The notes under the pieces are model-generated. The model was given only the letters and a program-made list of their open reading frames with translations. It had not been told where the DNA came from and did not search any database. Below, piece after piece: positions 8,071-16,928 of a stretch of 64,000 nucleotides of DNA. The translations under genes and the position numbers were made by a program. The stretch spans positions 59,847 through 123,846 of the forward strand of contig NZ_PJJN01000029.1 in the NCBI RefSeq assembly GCF_002929825.1. Direction: 5' to 3'. The DNA is from Cryobacterium sp. Y29 (GTDB lineage: Bacteria; Actinomycetota; Actinomycetes; Actinomycetales; Microbacteriaceae). Position 1 is the stretch's first letter. Each line of letters starts with the position of its first letter.

Positions 8071-9252
8071 GTGCCAGCCACCCGAAACGAAGCGATTGCA
8101 TCACGCATTGCTGCAGCGCCCACACCATTTGGTCTCGATGGGACCGAGACGTGCGTGCGCATGATTTCCCCGACCGGGGTGTTCGAACCGAACGCCGCCG
8201 CCGAAGAGTTTCTGCCCTACCTCGACCGCCTCACCGAGGCTGACTACCGACGTTTCTATCGGGACATGGTCGTGGTGCGGAAATTCGACACCGAGGCCGC
8301 CAACCTGCAGCGTCAGGGCCAGCTCGCTCTCTGGGTTCCAAGCCACGGCCAAGAGGCCGCACAGGTGGGATCCGCCTACGCCACTCGGCCGCAGGACCAT
8401 GTGTTTCCCTCTTACCGGGAGCACGTGGTCGGCATGATCCGTGGCCTTGACGTCGTGGATATTCTGCGGATGCTGCGCGGCGTCACCCTCGGCGGCTGGG
8501 TCCCCGAAGAGCACGGAAACTTTCACCTCTATACCCTCGTGCTCGCCTCGCAGACCCTGCACTCCACCGGCTACGCCATGGGCATGCAGCTCGACGGTTC
8601 GACCGCGACCGGCAACGCAGAGACCGATCAGGCCGTCATCGTCTACTACGGCGACGGAGCATCATCGCAGGGCGACGCCAACGAGGCGCTCGTTTTCGCG
8701 GCGAGCTACCAGACGCCGCAGGTGTTCTTTCTGCAGAACAACCACTGGGCTATCTCGGTGCCCGTCGCCCGGCAGTCCCGCACGCCGCTGTACCTGCGTG
8801 CCGCCGGGTTCGGCATGCCGGGCACCCAGATCGACGGCAATGACGTGCTCGCGAGCTTCGCCGTCACGGCAAAGTCGATGGACGACGCTCGCGCCGGCCA
8901 CGGCCCCTCGCTGATCGAGGCACTCACCTACCGGGTCGGCGCCCACACGACCGCCGATGATCCGACCAAATACCGTGACCCAGAGGAACTCGCCTACTGG
9001 GTGGCCCGCGACCCGATCGTGCGCTTTCGCAGTTATCTGAAGGGCTTGGGCGTCGAGCAGCAATTCCTCGACGACGTCGATGACGAAGCGGCCGATTTCG
9101 CCGCCGGCGCCCGTCGTCGTGCTCTCGAGATCACCGGTCCGGAGCAATCGGTGATCTTCGACAACGTCTACGCCGAACCGCATCCGCTCGTGGCTGAGCA
9201 AAAAGCCTGGCTGGAACGCTACGAAGCATCCTTCGACGAGGGCAAGAACTGA
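8071..9252 (+). CDS. branched-chain 2-oxoacid dehydrogenase E1 component, alpha subunit
   Basis: The alpha subunit of thiamine-diphosphate-dependent E1 decarboxylates the 2-oxoacid. The ThDP motif GDGASSQGDANEALVFAA...NN starts near residue 191 (family GDGA...N). The phosphorylation-loop-like segment YRVGAHTTADDPTKYR near 290 is typical of BCKDH or PDH E1-alpha. Length is 393 residues with a GTG start. It is followed directly by E1-beta (one-base overlap) and E2. HTTADDP and the aminotransferase neighbour favour branched-chain substrates; pyruvate is not excluded. Confidence 0.9.
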   Translation: MPATRNEAIASRIAAAPTPFGLDGTETCVRMISPTGVFEPNAAAEEFLPYLDRLTEADYRRFYRDMVVVRKFDTEAANLQRQGQLALWVPSHGQEAAQVGSAYATRPQDHVFPSYREHVVGMIRGLDVVDILRMLRGVTLGGWVPEEHGNFHLYTLVLASQTLHSTGYAMGMQLDGSTATGNAETDQAVIVYYGDGASSQGDANEALVFAASYQTPQVFFLQNNHWAISVPVARQSRTPLYLRAAGFGMPGTQIDGNDVLASFAVTAKSMDDARAGHGPSLIEALTYRVGAHTTADDPTKYRDPEELAYWVARDPIVRFRSYLKGLGVEQQFLDDVDDEAADFAAGARRRALEITGPEQSVIFDNVYAEPHPLVAEQKAWLERYEASFDEGKN

Positions 9253-10256
9253 TGACCGCTGCACTAGACACCAGCGTGGCATCCGCTTCGCTACCGATGA
9301 CCAAGGCTCTGAACGCCGGGCTGCGTCGCGCAATGCTCGACGACCCCAAAGTTCTGCTGATGGGCGAGGACATCGGCCCCCTCGGTGGAGTATTCCGGGT
9401 CACCGAGGGCCTCATCGCCGAATTCGGTGACAAGCGGGTGCTCGATACGCCGCTCGCCGAATCCGGCATCATCGGTACGGCAATCGGCCTGGCCATGCGC
9501 GGGTTTCGCCCGGTCTGCGAGATTCAGTTCGACGGATTCGTTTTTCCCGGCTTCGACCAGATCACCAGCCAGCTCGCACGCATGCGCAACCGCCACGAGG
9601 GCGGGCTCATCATGCCGGTGGTCATCCGTATTCCCTACGGCGGACACATCGGCTCGATTGAGCACCACCAGGAGAGCCCGGAAGCCTACTTCGCGCACAC
9701 TCCCGGCTTGCGTGTGGTCAGCCCCTCCAATCCGCACGATGCCTACTGGATGATGCAGGAGGCCATCGCCAGTGACGACCCGGTGATCTTCTTCGAGCCG
9801 AAGAGCCGCTACTGGCCTAAGGGTGAGGTGCGCTTTGATGAAAGCGGAACACCGCTGCACGCCAGTCGCATCGTTCGGGCCGGCACCGACGTCACCGTCG
9901 TCGGTCACGGCGCAATGGTCAGCGTGCTGCTCCAGGCGGCTGAACTCGCCACCGCGGAGGGCATCAGCCTTGAGGTCATCGACCTGCGTTCCATCTCCCC
10001 GATTGACTATCGACCGATTCTGGGTTCCGTGCAGAAAACTGGCCGCCTCGTAGTCACCCAGGAAGCCCCCGGCTTTGTGAGTGTCGGCAGTGAGATTGCC
10101 GCCACGGTCGCCGAGCGATCGTTCTACACACTCGAAGCGCCCGTGTTGCGGGTCTCTGGCTTTGACACACCGTTTCCGCCGGCCGCCGTCGAGACGCACT
10201 TTCTGCCCAGCCCCGATCGGGTGCTGGAAGCCGTCGACCGCGTTCTCGCCTACTGA
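9252..10256 (+). CDS. branched-chain 2-oxoacid dehydrogenase E1 component, beta subunit
   Basis: The 334-residue product has the transketolase pyrimidine-binding domain first ([35 protein letters not shown]) and a C-terminal transketolase domain ([23 protein letters not shown]). It forms the alpha2-beta2 E1 heterotetramer with the upstream subunit, contributing to the ThDP site. Its ATG shares one base with the upstream TGA. It ends 37 bases before the E2 start. Confidence 0.92.
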   Translation: MTAALDTSVASASLPMTKALNAGLRRAMLDDPKVLLMGEDIGPLGGVFRVTEGLIAEFGDKRVLDTPLAESGIIGTAIGLAMRGFRPVCEIQFDGFVFPGFDQITSQLARMRNRHEGGLIMPVVIRIPYGGHIGSIEHHQESPEAYFAHTPGLRVVSPSNPHDAYWMMQEAIASDDPVIFFEPKSRYWPKGEVRFDESGTPLHASRIVRAGTDVTVVGHGAMVSVLLQAAELATAEGISLEVIDLRSISPIDYRPILGSVQKTGRLVVTQEAPGFVSVGSEIAATVAERSFYTLEAPVLRVSGFDTPFPPAAVETHFLPSPDRVLEAVDRVLAY

Positions 10257-10293
10257 TCATGCTCACTTTTACCAGCAGCAGGAAAGGCACAGT

Positions 10294-11640
10294 ATGAGCG
10301 TGTCGAAGTTCACTCTCCCCGATGTTGGCGAAGGCCTGACCGAGGCTGAAATCGTTGAGTGGAAGGTCGCGCCCGGCGACGCCGTGACGATCAACCAGGT
10401 TCTGGTCGAGATCGAAACGGCCAAGTCCCTGGTCGAGCTGCCGTCGCCGTTCGTCGGCGTGGTCGCGGAGATCCTGGTTGCGGCCGGCACGACCGTCGAC
10501 GTGGGTACCCTCATCATCACGATCAATCCCGATGCCAGTTCAGCGGCAGCGGATGCCGCCGACACTGGTTCCGCTGACCGTATGACCGTGGACGCGAGCA
10601 CCAGCATCATCGACGACGCCCCGGAACCGGTGCTCGTCGGCCGCGGCGCCGCCGCTACCATGCCGACCCGTCGGCGTCGGCACACCGCCGCGAGCGTCGC
10701 CCACGAGACACTCGCGCCAGAAGCCCCGGCGCGCACGCGCGGCGAGGCGCTGGAACCGACCCGGCGCGCGCCATCCGTTGGACCGGTAATGGCCAAGCCG
10801 CCCATTCGTAAACTCGCCAAGGACCTCGGTGTCGACCTCTCCCTCGTCGAAGCGACCGGGCCGGTCGGCGACGTGACTCGCGAGGACGTGCTGCGCGGCG
10901 CGACCCAGGCCAGAGTGTTCCGCAACATCCAGACGCCGGAATGGCCGGTTGATCGCGACGAACACATTCCCGTGAAGGGTGTGCGTAAAGCCATCGCGCA
11001 GGCAATGGTGAAGAGCGCTTTCACCGCCCCGCATGTGAGCCTGTTTGTTGACGTCGATGCCACCCGCACCATGGAATTCGTCAAGCGACTCAAGGCGTCC
11101 ACGGACTTCGCCGGCATTCGCGTGTCGCCCCTGTTGATCATGGCCAAGGCCATGATCTGGGCCGTGCGCCGCAACCCCACGGTGAACTCGACCTTCACCG
11201 ATGAGGAAATCATCGTGCGGCACTACGTGAATCTCGGGATCGCGGCAGCGACCCCGCGCGGGTTGATCGTGCCGAACATCAAAGAAGCGCAGGACATGAG
11301 CCTGCTCGAGCTCGCGGCGTCCCTTGAAAAACTCACCATGACCGCGCGCGACGGTAAGACCAGCCCGGCCGAGATGAGCAATGGCACGATCACGATCACC
11401 AATATCGGCGTGTTCGGCATGGACACCGGTACTCCCATTCTCAACTCGCCGGAGGCCGGAATCGTGGCCCTCGGCACGATCAAGCAGAAGCCGTGGGTCG
11501 TCGATGGTGAGGTGCGAGTTCGGTATGTGACCACGATCGGCGCGAGCTTCGACCATCGTGTCGTCGACGGTGACGTTGCGAGTCGTTTTCTGGCCGACGT
11601 CGCGAGCATCATCGAGGAGCCGGCACTGCTGCTCGAATAG
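10294..11640 (+). CDS. dihydrolipoamide acyltransferase (E2) of a 2-oxoacid dehydrogenase
   Basis: This is the acyl-transferring core of the complex. Domains in order are: a lipoyl domain (residues 1-78, lipoyl lysine in IETAKS near 44), an Ala/Pro/Thr-rich linker with an Arg-rich patch, a peripheral-subunit-binding domain ([14 protein letters not shown]...GDVTREDVL, about 169-202), and a catalytic domain ending in [10 protein letters not shown] (active His and Asp). Length is 448 residues from the ATG at 10294, which follows GGAAAGG; upstream in-frame sequence is a reading-frame shadow of E1-beta. One lipoyl domain is present. E3 is not encoded nearby. Confidence 0.93.
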   Translation: MSVSKFTLPDVGEGLTEAEIVEWKVAPGDAVTINQVLVEIETAKSLVELPSPFVGVVAEILVAAGTTVDVGTLIITINPDASSAAADAADTGSADRMTVDASTSIIDDAPEPVLVGRGAAATMPTRRRRHTAASVAHETLAPEAPARTRGEALEPTRRAPSVGPVMAKPPIRKLAKDLGVDLSLVEATGPVGDVTREDVLRGATQARVFRNIQTPEWPVDRDEHIPVKGVRKAIAQAMVKSAFTAPHVSLFVDVDATRTMEFVKRLKASTDFAGIRVSPLLIMAKAMIWAVRRNPTVNSTFTDEEIIVRHYVNLGIAAATPRGLIVPNIKEAQDMSLLELAASLEKLTMTARDGKTSPAEMSNGTITITNIGVFGMDTGTPILNSPEAGIVALGTIKQKPWVVDGEVRVRYVTTIGASFDHRVVDGDVASRFLADVASIIEEPALLLE

Positions 11641-11653
11641 AGAGCTCACCCGC

Positions 11654-11678
11654 TAATGATTTTGACAATCATTATCAG
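11654..11678 (+). promoter_or_regulatory. Zur-type operator before the zinc transporter operon
   Basis: TAATGATT (11654-11661) and AATCATTA (11667-11674) are perfect inverted arms around five bases. The overlapping TGACAATCATTATCA at 11664-11678 matches the actinobacterial Zur-box style TGAnAATnATTnTCA. It covers the -35 hexamer TTGACA at 11662-11667, so bound regulator would block RNA polymerase. The zur-like gene at the end of the same cluster supports the assignment. Confidence 0.8.
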
Positions 11679-11696
11679 CAAGGCTAGTGTCGAGGA
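11662..11696 (+). promoter_or_regulatory. strong leaderless sigma-70-type promoter
   Basis: TTGACA at 11662-11667, a 17-base spacer, and TAGTGT at 11685-11690 form a near-ideal promoter. Six bases follow before the ATG at 11697, so the transcript is expected to begin at the start codon. Confidence 0.75.
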
Positions 11697-12740
11697 ATGC
11701 ACACGAGACATTTCGCCGTTCCCGCACTCCTCGCGTCAGCCGCACTCGCCCTCTCGGGATGCTCGGCAGAGACGACCGCGAACGCCGACGGCGCAGCCAG
11801 CGACCTCAAGATCGTCGCCACAACCACCCAGGTCGCCGATTTCACCCGCAACGTGGTCGGCGATGCCGGGGGCGTCGACCTGACCCAACTCATCCAGCCG
11901 AACCAGAGCGCGCACAGCTATGACCCGTCCGCGGCCGACCTGACCGCGCTCGGCGCCGCCGACGTGCTCGTGATCAACGGCGTCGGACTTGAAAAATGGC
12001 TCGATGACGCCATCGCCGCATCCGGCTTTGACGGCGTCACCATCGATGCCGATGAGGGCATCACGATCTCCGAGGTCGGGGCGGACGAGGATCAGACGAA
12101 CGACCAGCACGCCGACGAAGAAGCCGATGCCCACGCCGACGTGGCCGCGGATGAGCATGCCCACGAGGGCGGCGATCCGCACATCTGGACGAACGTGCAG
12201 AACGCGAAGACAATCGTCGCGACGATCGTCGACGGTCTCACCTCCGCCGACGCAGGCAACGCGGTGACTTTCGAATCCAATGCAACGGCGTACACGGCGC
12301 GACTTAATGACCTCGACGAATGGATCCGCACCAACGTCGACACGGTGCCGGAGAGCGAGCGGCTGCTGGTGAGCAACCACGACTCCCTCGGCTACTTCAC
12401 CGCGGCTTACCACATCGATTATGTCGGTTCGGTGATTCCAAGCTTCGACGACAACGCCGAGCCGAGCGCTGCCGAGATCGACTCCCTCGTCGCGGCCATC
12501 ACGGCGACCGGCGTCACGTCCGTCTTCTCCGAGGCATCCCTCAGCCCCAAAACCGCCGAGACGATTGCGACCGAAGCTGGTGTGACCGTCTACTCCGGCG
12601 ATGATGCGCTCTACGTCGACTCGCTTGGTCCGAACGGAAGCGCTGGCGATACCTACATCAAGGCGCAGCTGCACAATGCCACGCTCATGCTCGACTCGTG
12701 GGGAGTCACGCCCTCTGCACTGCCCGCTGACCTGCAATAG
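11697..12740 (+). CDS. zinc ABC transporter substrate-binding lipoprotein (ZnuA-like)
   Basis: This extracellular lipoprotein captures Zn2+ (or Mn2+) for the ABC importer encoded downstream. Residues 1-22 form a signal peptide ending in LSGC, the lipobox. Metal-ligand positions of cluster A-I binding proteins are visible: His in NQSAHSYDPS near 66, His in GGDPHIWTN near 162, and SNHDS near 224. A His/Asp/Glu-rich loop (about residues 130-158) is typical of zinc rather than manganese binders. Length is 347 residues. It is the first gene of an operon under a Zur-type operator. Confidence 0.9.
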   Translation: MHTRHFAVPALLASAALALSGCSAETTANADGAASDLKIVATTTQVADFTRNVVGDAGGVDLTQLIQPNQSAHSYDPSAADLTALGAADVLVINGVGLEKWLDDAIAASGFDGVTIDADEGITISEVGADEDQTNDQHADEEADAHADVAADEHAHEGGDPHIWTNVQNAKTIVATIVDGLTSADAGNAVTFESNATAYTARLNDLDEWIRTNVDTVPESERLLVSNHDSLGYFTAAYHIDYVGSVIPSFDDNAEPSAAEIDSLVAAITATGVTSVFSEASLSPKTAETIATEAGVTVYSGDDALYVDSLGPNGSAGDTYIKAQLHNATLMLDSWGVTPSALPADLQ

Positions 12741-12747
12741 TTAACAC

Positions 12748-13545
12748 GTGATCGAGAACACTTCTCAAGTAACACCCACAGCGAACGCTGCCGCCGCTCT
12801 TCGTGTGGCGATGGCGTCGTTTGCTTACGGCGCGGACCCCACGCTGACCGGCATCGACTTCACGGTGCTGCCCGGTCAGGCTGTTGCCCTGATCGGCCCG
12901 AACGGATCGGGCAAGTCCACCCTGCTCAAAGGTGTCCTCGGGCTCATCACCCGCACGTCCGGTACCATCGAGGTGCTGGGACAGTGGCCGGCGCCGGCCG
13001 GCTACATCGGCTACGTGCCCCAGACCGACCAGCTCGACCCGCACTTTCCGATCTCACTCGAGCAGGTCGTCATGATGGGCCGTTACCGCTCTCTCGGCTG
13101 GTGGCGCATGCCGACCAAGGCCGATCGCCGAGCCGTGGCCGAGGCACTGGAAACCGTGAGCCTGGGCGATCGTGCCAAGACACGCTTCGGTGAGCTCTCG
13201 GGCGGGCAGCAGCAACGTGGTCTGCTCGCGCGCGCCGTCGCATCTGCCCCGCGCTTGCTTCTGCTCGATGAGCCCTTCAATGGACTCGATCAGGTCAACC
13301 GGGATGCACTCATCGAAACCGTGAAGCGGCTCAAGAAGCAGGGCGTCGCGGTGCTCGTGTCGACCCACGACCTTGACCTCGCGCGGGCCGTCTGTGAGTG
13401 TGTGCTGCTGCTCAACGGCGCTCAGGTGGCGTTCGGACCGCGCGATGCGGTGCTGACGCTCGCCAACGTGCAGCAGGCATTCGGCTCCGTCGGTGTGGAA
13501 ATGGACGAGCACACCATTGTGGTTCCCGGTCACGGAGGTCACTGA
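12748..13545 (+). CDS. zinc ABC transporter ATP-binding protein (ZnuC-like)
   Basis: The ATPase of the metal importer. Walker A GPNGSGKST is at about residues 51-59, the signature LSGGQQQR near 150-157, Walker B LLLLDEPF near 170-177, and the switch His in STHDLD near 208. Length is 265 residues with a GTG start seven bases after the substrate-binding protein gene. It is followed at once by the permease gene. Confidence 0.9.
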   Translation: MIENTSQVTPTANAAAALRVAMASFAYGADPTLTGIDFTVLPGQAVALIGPNGSGKSTLLKGVLGLITRTSGTIEVLGQWPAPAGYIGYVPQTDQLDPHFPISLEQVVMMGRYRSLGWWRMPTKADRRAVAEALETVSLGDRAKTRFGELSGGQQQRGLLARAVASAPRLLLLDEPFNGLDQVNRDALIETVKRLKKQGVAVLVSTHDLDLARAVCECVLLLNGAQVAFGPRDAVLTLANVQQAFGSVGVEMDEHTIVVPGHGGH

Positions 13546-14436
13546 GTGGGTGTCTTCACGCCGCTGATCACCGCCTTCGACCTGCCGTTCATGGCCAGGG
13601 CGTTGCTCGTGCTCGTCGTTTTGAGCCTCGTGGCCGGACTCGTCGGTGTGCTCGTCAACCTGCGTGGGCTGGAGTTCATCAGTGACGGACTTACCCACGC
13701 GGTCTTTCCCGGTGTGGCCATCGGATTCGTTTGGGGTGGCCGCGACGGGCTATTCGTGGGAGCCATGGTGGCGGCGCTCATCGCGGCCGTCGTGCTCACC
13801 GTGATCGTCAAGCGCGCGGTCACGTCGGACGCCGCGATCGCTATCGTCTTCACGGCCATGTTCAGCGTGGGGATCATAGTAGTTTCACGGGAAACAGATT
13901 ATGTCGGTCAGTTGGACGCCCTGCTGTTCGGACGCCTGCTCACTGTCGGCCCGGCCGAGGTCAACCAAACCGTTGTGGTCTGCCTGATCGCCCTGGTCAT
14001 GGTGGGGTTCACCTTGAAAGAGCAGGTCTTTCTGGCTTTCGATCATGAAGGCGCGGCGGCGGCCGGCTACCGGCCGCTCCTGCTCGACATTGTGCTCAAT
14101 GTCGCCATTGCCCTCGTTGTGGTGGCCGCAAGCAGCGCTGTGGGCAACCTGCTCGTCCTCGCCGTGCTGATCGTGCCGGGCGCAGTCGCCCGCCTGGTGA
14201 CCAATCGACTGTGGCTGCTCTTTCCGGTAGCGTCAGGCTTTGCGGCCCTGGCCGCCTGGGTGGGGTTGACGCTCGGCTACGAAGCATCGGTCAACGGCGG
14301 CGTCGACCTGCCGAGCGGAGCCACTGTTGTGCTCGTGCTCGTCGCGGGTTACGTGCTGGCACTGGTCGTGCGGCTCGCACTGGAGCGAATCGGCGGCCCG
14401 CGTCGACCTGGCCGTACCGTACCGGTGGAGCACTGA
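13546..14436 (+). CDS. zinc ABC transporter permease, first (ZnuB-like)
   Basis: The 296-residue membrane protein belongs to the ABC-3 permease family, with about eight hydrophobic segments. Conserved features include [22 protein letters not shown] in the first cytoplasmic loop and [19 protein letters not shown] near the C-terminal helices. The GTG start follows the ATPase stop without a gap. A second permease gene follows with a one-base overlap, so the channel may be a heterodimer. Confidence 0.88.
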   Translation: MGVFTPLITAFDLPFMARALLVLVVLSLVAGLVGVLVNLRGLEFISDGLTHAVFPGVAIGFVWGGRDGLFVGAMVAALIAAVVLTVIVKRAVTSDAAIAIVFTAMFSVGIIVVSRETDYVGQLDALLFGRLLTVGPAEVNQTVVVCLIALVMVGFTLKEQVFLAFDHEGAAAAGYRPLLLDIVLNVAIALVVVAASSAVGNLLVLAVLIVPGAVARLVTNRLWLLFPVASGFAALAAWVGLTLGYEASVNGGVDLPSGATVVLVLVAGYVLALVVRLALERIGGPRRPGRTVPVEH

Positions 14437-15284
14437 TGGGCTACTTCGAACAGGCCCTCCTGGCGGCATTGCTGATCGGGGCGCTCAGCGGCCTCGTCGG
14501 CACCCTGGTAGTGCTGCGCCAGCGCACCTTCTTCGCTCAGGCACTCACCCACGCTACCTTTCCGGGAGCGGTCGGCGCGGCGATTCTCGGAGTGAGCATT
14601 CCGCTCGGCGCCGCAGTGGCGAGCGTCTTCATCGTGGGCGTCATGACGATGATCGGGCGGGTCAAGCGCCAGGGAAAACAGGTGGCGTCTGGCATTTTGC
14701 TCACCGCCGGATTTGCACTCGGCGTTCTGCTGCAGGGGCTCAATCCGTCCCTGCCGGTCAAAGTCGACTCGTACCTGGTGGGTTCGATTCTCACGGTGAG
14801 CGGCACTGATGTGGCGCTCGTGACCATCGTGCTGGCGTGCGCCGTACTGGCCATTGTCTTTCTGGGCAAGCAGATCATGTTCTCGACCTTCGACGTGAAC
14901 GGCTTTCGCGCGGCCGGCTATCGAGAATGGCCGATCGAAGTGTTGACTCTGATACTCATCACCGCCACCGTCGTCACCGCGATGCCCGCAGTGGGGGCCA
15001 TCCTCGCCATCGCCCTGATCGCTGCCCCCGCAGCCGCCGCCCGGCTCGTCTCGCGGACGACCACTCAGATGTTCATCATCGCCCCCCTGCTCGGCGCCCT
15101 GGCCGGACTGGCCGGCGTGCTGCTTTCCCGTTCACTCGACGTGGCGGCCGGTCCGGCAATTGCCCTCACGGCAGTGGCCCTGTTCCTGCTTGCCCTGCTG
15201 TTGCGGCGGTTGGTCGGTACACGGCGACCCCGCGAAGCGGATGCGCGCCAACCACAGCGAACATCGCTACGGTTGATGTCATGA
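14436..15284 (+). CDS. zinc ABC transporter permease, second (ZnuB-like)
   Basis: The 282-residue ABC-3 family permease is similar in plan to its neighbour, with LRQRTFFAQALTHATFPGAVGA near residue 28 and VGAILAIALIAAPAAAARLV near 185. The ATG at 14436 overlaps the upstream TGA by one base; in-frame sequence before it is a shadow of the first permease. Its stop overlaps the ATG of the Zur-like gene (ATGA). Confidence 0.88.
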   Translation: MGYFEQALLAALLIGALSGLVGTLVVLRQRTFFAQALTHATFPGAVGAAILGVSIPLGAAVASVFIVGVMTMIGRVKRQGKQVASGILLTAGFALGVLLQGLNPSLPVKVDSYLVGSILTVSGTDVALVTIVLACAVLAIVFLGKQIMFSTFDVNGFRAAGYREWPIEVLTLILITATVVTAMPAVGAILAIALIAAPAAAARLVSRTTTQMFIIAPLLGALAGLAGVLLSRSLDVAAGPAIALTAVALFLLALLLRRLVGTRRPREADARQPQRTSLRLMS

Positions 15285-15685
15285 AGCGAAACACCTGGCA
15301 GCGCGAGGCCGTTCGGGGCGCCCTCGACGCGAACGACGGCTTCGTCAGCGCCCAGGCGCTGCATTCCGCCCTGCACTCGACCGGATCCCCGATCGGACTG
15401 GCGACGGTCTATCGCGCTCTGGCCGATTTGGCCGATACGGGTGATGCCGACTCGCTCCAGTCGCCCGAGGGTGAAAGCCTCTATCGCGCGTGCAGCACCA
15501 ACGACCACCACCACCACCTGATCTGCCGTAACTGCGGTCTCACGGTCGAGATCGAAGCGGATGCCGTCGAAACCTGGGCCAAGGACGTCGCCGCGAAGAA
15601 CGGTTTCACCGCTGCCGCCCACGTCGTCGACGTCTTTGGCCTGTGCGCCGATTGCACGGCGACAGCCGCAGCATCCGCTAAGTGA
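15281..15685 (+). CDS. zur: Fur-family zinc-responsive repressor (Zur-like)
   Basis: Fur-family DNA-binding repressors use metal as co-repressor. The 134-residue product has an N-terminal winged helix (WQREAVRGAL...TVYRALADLAD, residues 4-48), the metal-site motif HHHHLICRNCG near 76-86, and a second CxxC (CADC) near 122-125, giving the structural Cys4 zinc site. The ATG overlaps the permease stop by four bases. Position at the end of the zinc importer operon with a Zur-type box upstream makes autoregulated zinc control likely. Fur or Mur specificity is less likely. Confidence 0.88.
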   Translation: MKRNTWQREAVRGALDANDGFVSAQALHSALHSTGSPIGLATVYRALADLADTGDADSLQSPEGESLYRACSTNDHHHHLICRNCGLTVEIEADAVETWAKDVAAKNGFTAAAHVVDVFGLCADCTATAAASAK

Positions 15686-15768
15686 CTTGAATTGACAAGG
15701 CGGCACGCTGAAGTGCTGGCTAGCGGAAGCGCCGTGGCCGCAATTTCGACGAAGATTCGCGGAGGAAT

Positions 15769-15797
15769 TTGCACTGCGCCTGGGAAGCCCGTAACGT
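15769..15797 (+). promoter_or_regulatory. promoter of the rpmB-rpmG-rpsN operon
   Basis: TTGCAC at 15769-15774, a 17-base spacer and TAACGT at 15792-15797 fit a sigma-70-type promoter. Transcription would start near 15804, leaving a leader of about 100 bases before rpmB. No Zur-type palindrome is visible over it. Confidence 0.6.
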
Positions 15798-15827
15798 GGA
15801 GAGCTGTTGCGCCTCTGCGCGCGCATT

Positions 15828-15900
15828 GCAGGTCGTTCATTTACGAGCAGCCTGCCGACAAGGGATCTTGGGAAGGGCATTCGCCCTTCGGTAATGGAGG
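15828..15900 (+). promoter_or_regulatory. structured leader of rpmB with two hairpins
   Basis: The first hairpin pairs GCAGG (15828-15832) with CCTGC (15851-15855) and TCGT (15833-15836) with ACGA (15843-15846), with GCAG bulged. The second pairs GAAGGGC (15872-15878) with GCCCTTC (15883-15889) around ATTC. It ends five bases before the TGGAGG ribosome-binding site at 15895-15900. Such a layout could serve ribosomal-protein feedback on translation; this is inference. Confidence 0.45.
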
Positions 15901-15905
15901 AAACT

Positions 15906-16142
15906 ATGGCATCTGTTTGCCAGGTGACCGGAGCTGTTCCCGGCTTCGGACACAACATTTCGCACTCGCACCGACGCACCAAGCGTCGTTTCGACCCGAA
16001 CGTTCAGAAGAAGACGTACTACGTGCCGTCGCTTCGTCGCAAGGTCACCTTGACCTTGTCCGCAAAGGGCATCAAGGTTATTGATGCTCGTGGTATCGAG
16101 AATGTCGTCAAAGACGTTCTCGCTCGTGGGGTGAAGATCTAA
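15906..16142 (+). CDS. rpmB: 50S ribosomal protein L28, zinc-free type
   Basis: The 78-residue product matches the length and pattern of Escherichia coli L28: MASVCQVTG near the start, [12 protein letters not shown] near 21-32, and [14 protein letters not shown] near 51-64. It has one Cys (residue 5) and no pair of CxxC motifs, so it is the form that does not bind zinc. TGGAGG lies five bases before the ATG. Its stop overlaps the rpmG start (TAATG). In actinobacteria such forms often replace zinc-binding paralogs under zinc shortage; position beside zur agrees. Confidence 0.95.
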   Translation: MASVCQVTGAVPGFGHNISHSHRRTKRRFDPNVQKKTYYVPSLRRKVTLTLSAKGIKVIDARGIENVVKDVLARGVKI

Positions 16143-16309
16143 TGGCTAAGGCTCATGACGTACGTCCGATCATCAAACTTCGTTCCACGGCTGGAACCGG
16201 CTACACCTATGTGACCAAAAAGAACCGCCGTAACGACCCCGACCGTCTCGTGCTCAAGAAGTACGACCCGGTTATCCGCAAGCACGTTGATTTCCGTGAG
16301 GAGCGCTAA
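16142..16309 (+). CDS. rpmG: 50S ribosomal protein L33, zinc-free type
   Basis: The 55-residue product reads like E. coli L33: [20 protein letters not shown] in the centre and [12 protein letters not shown] near the end. It contains no cysteine, so the zinc ribbon of C+ L33 proteins is absent. The ATG shares an A with the rpmB stop, and rpsN begins two bases after its own stop. The three genes form one operon. Confidence 0.95.
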   Translation: MAKAHDVRPIIKLRSTAGTGYTYVTKKNRRNDPDRLVLKKYDPVIRKHVDFREER

Positions 16310-16311
16310 AC

Positions 16312-16617
16312 ATGGCGAAGAAGAGCATGATTGCCAAGAACAACCAGCGCAAGGTCATCGTCGAGCGGTATGCCGTCAAGCGCCTGGAGCTCAAGAAGGC
16401 CTTGGTTGACCCTGCCGGCACCGACGAGTCGCGTGAAGCCGCTCGCAAGGGCCTGCAGAAGCTGCCGCGCAACGCGAGCCCGGTGCGCCTGCGCAACCGT
16501 GACGCCGTTGACGGTCGTCCGCGCGGCCACCTCTCCAAGTTCGGCATCTCGCGTGTTCGTTTTCGCGATATGGCGCACCGCGGCGAGCTGCCCGGCATCA
16601 CCAAGTCCAGCTGGTAA
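16312..16617 (+). CDS. rpsN: 30S ribosomal protein S14, zinc-free long type
   Basis: The 101-residue length and E. coli-like sequence ([49 protein letters not shown]) mark the long C-minus S14. The short 61-residue zinc-binding S14 has two CxxC motifs, none of which occurs here. A zinc-type S14 is expected in the main ribosomal operon outside this window. A terminator follows. Confidence 0.95.
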   Translation: MAKKSMIAKNNQRKVIVERYAVKRLELKKALVDPAGTDESREAARKGLQKLPRNASPVRLRNRDAVDGRPRGHLSKFGISRVRFRDMAHRGELPGITKSSW

Positions 16618-16928
16618 CTCCTTCTGGCACCGTTGAAGCTTGTCTTCATCGGCTTCTGAAACATCCAAACGGGATGTCGACTCTGGGTCGGCATCCCGTT
16701 TAGTTTTAATCCTCGCTCTGGCGCCGTGTTTCGCGCAGAGCGAAAATCGGGCGCTCGAGCGGGTGAAAGTGCACTGAAATGATCGAAAATCGCCGTAAAT
16801 CCGGGGTTTTTGGCGGATCAATGCTAGATTTCAACTCGGTCGAACCGACCAGCGGGGCTTCTCTTCGAGGAGCATCCGTATTACGAATATCGCTGTGTAT
16901 ACAGACGAAGGTCCGAGGAGGACACTCA
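16618..16928 (+). other. intergenic region between rpsN and the HU gene
   Basis: After the rpsN terminator no further gene is visible. TATACA at 16898-16903 is a possible -10 for the HU gene, without a clear -35. GAGGAGG at 16915-16921 is the HU ribosome-binding site. TCGGT and ACCGA around 16839-16851 form a short palindrome of unknown meaning. Confidence 0.4.
16667..16707 (+). terminator. rho-independent terminator after rpsN
   Basis: AAACGGGATG at 16667-16676 pairs with CATCCCGTTT at 16692-16701, extended inward by a U-G wobble and CGAC/GTCG to about 15 base pairs. A short T-rich stretch follows. Confidence 0.85.

Noticed and set aside
9291-10199. 302-codon open frame antisense to the E1-beta gene
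   Set aside because: Shadow frame; E1-beta motifs are clear on the plus strand.
15686-15905. Zur box before rpmB
   Set aside because: Searched by eye for TGAnAATnATTnTCA-type palindromes; none is present.
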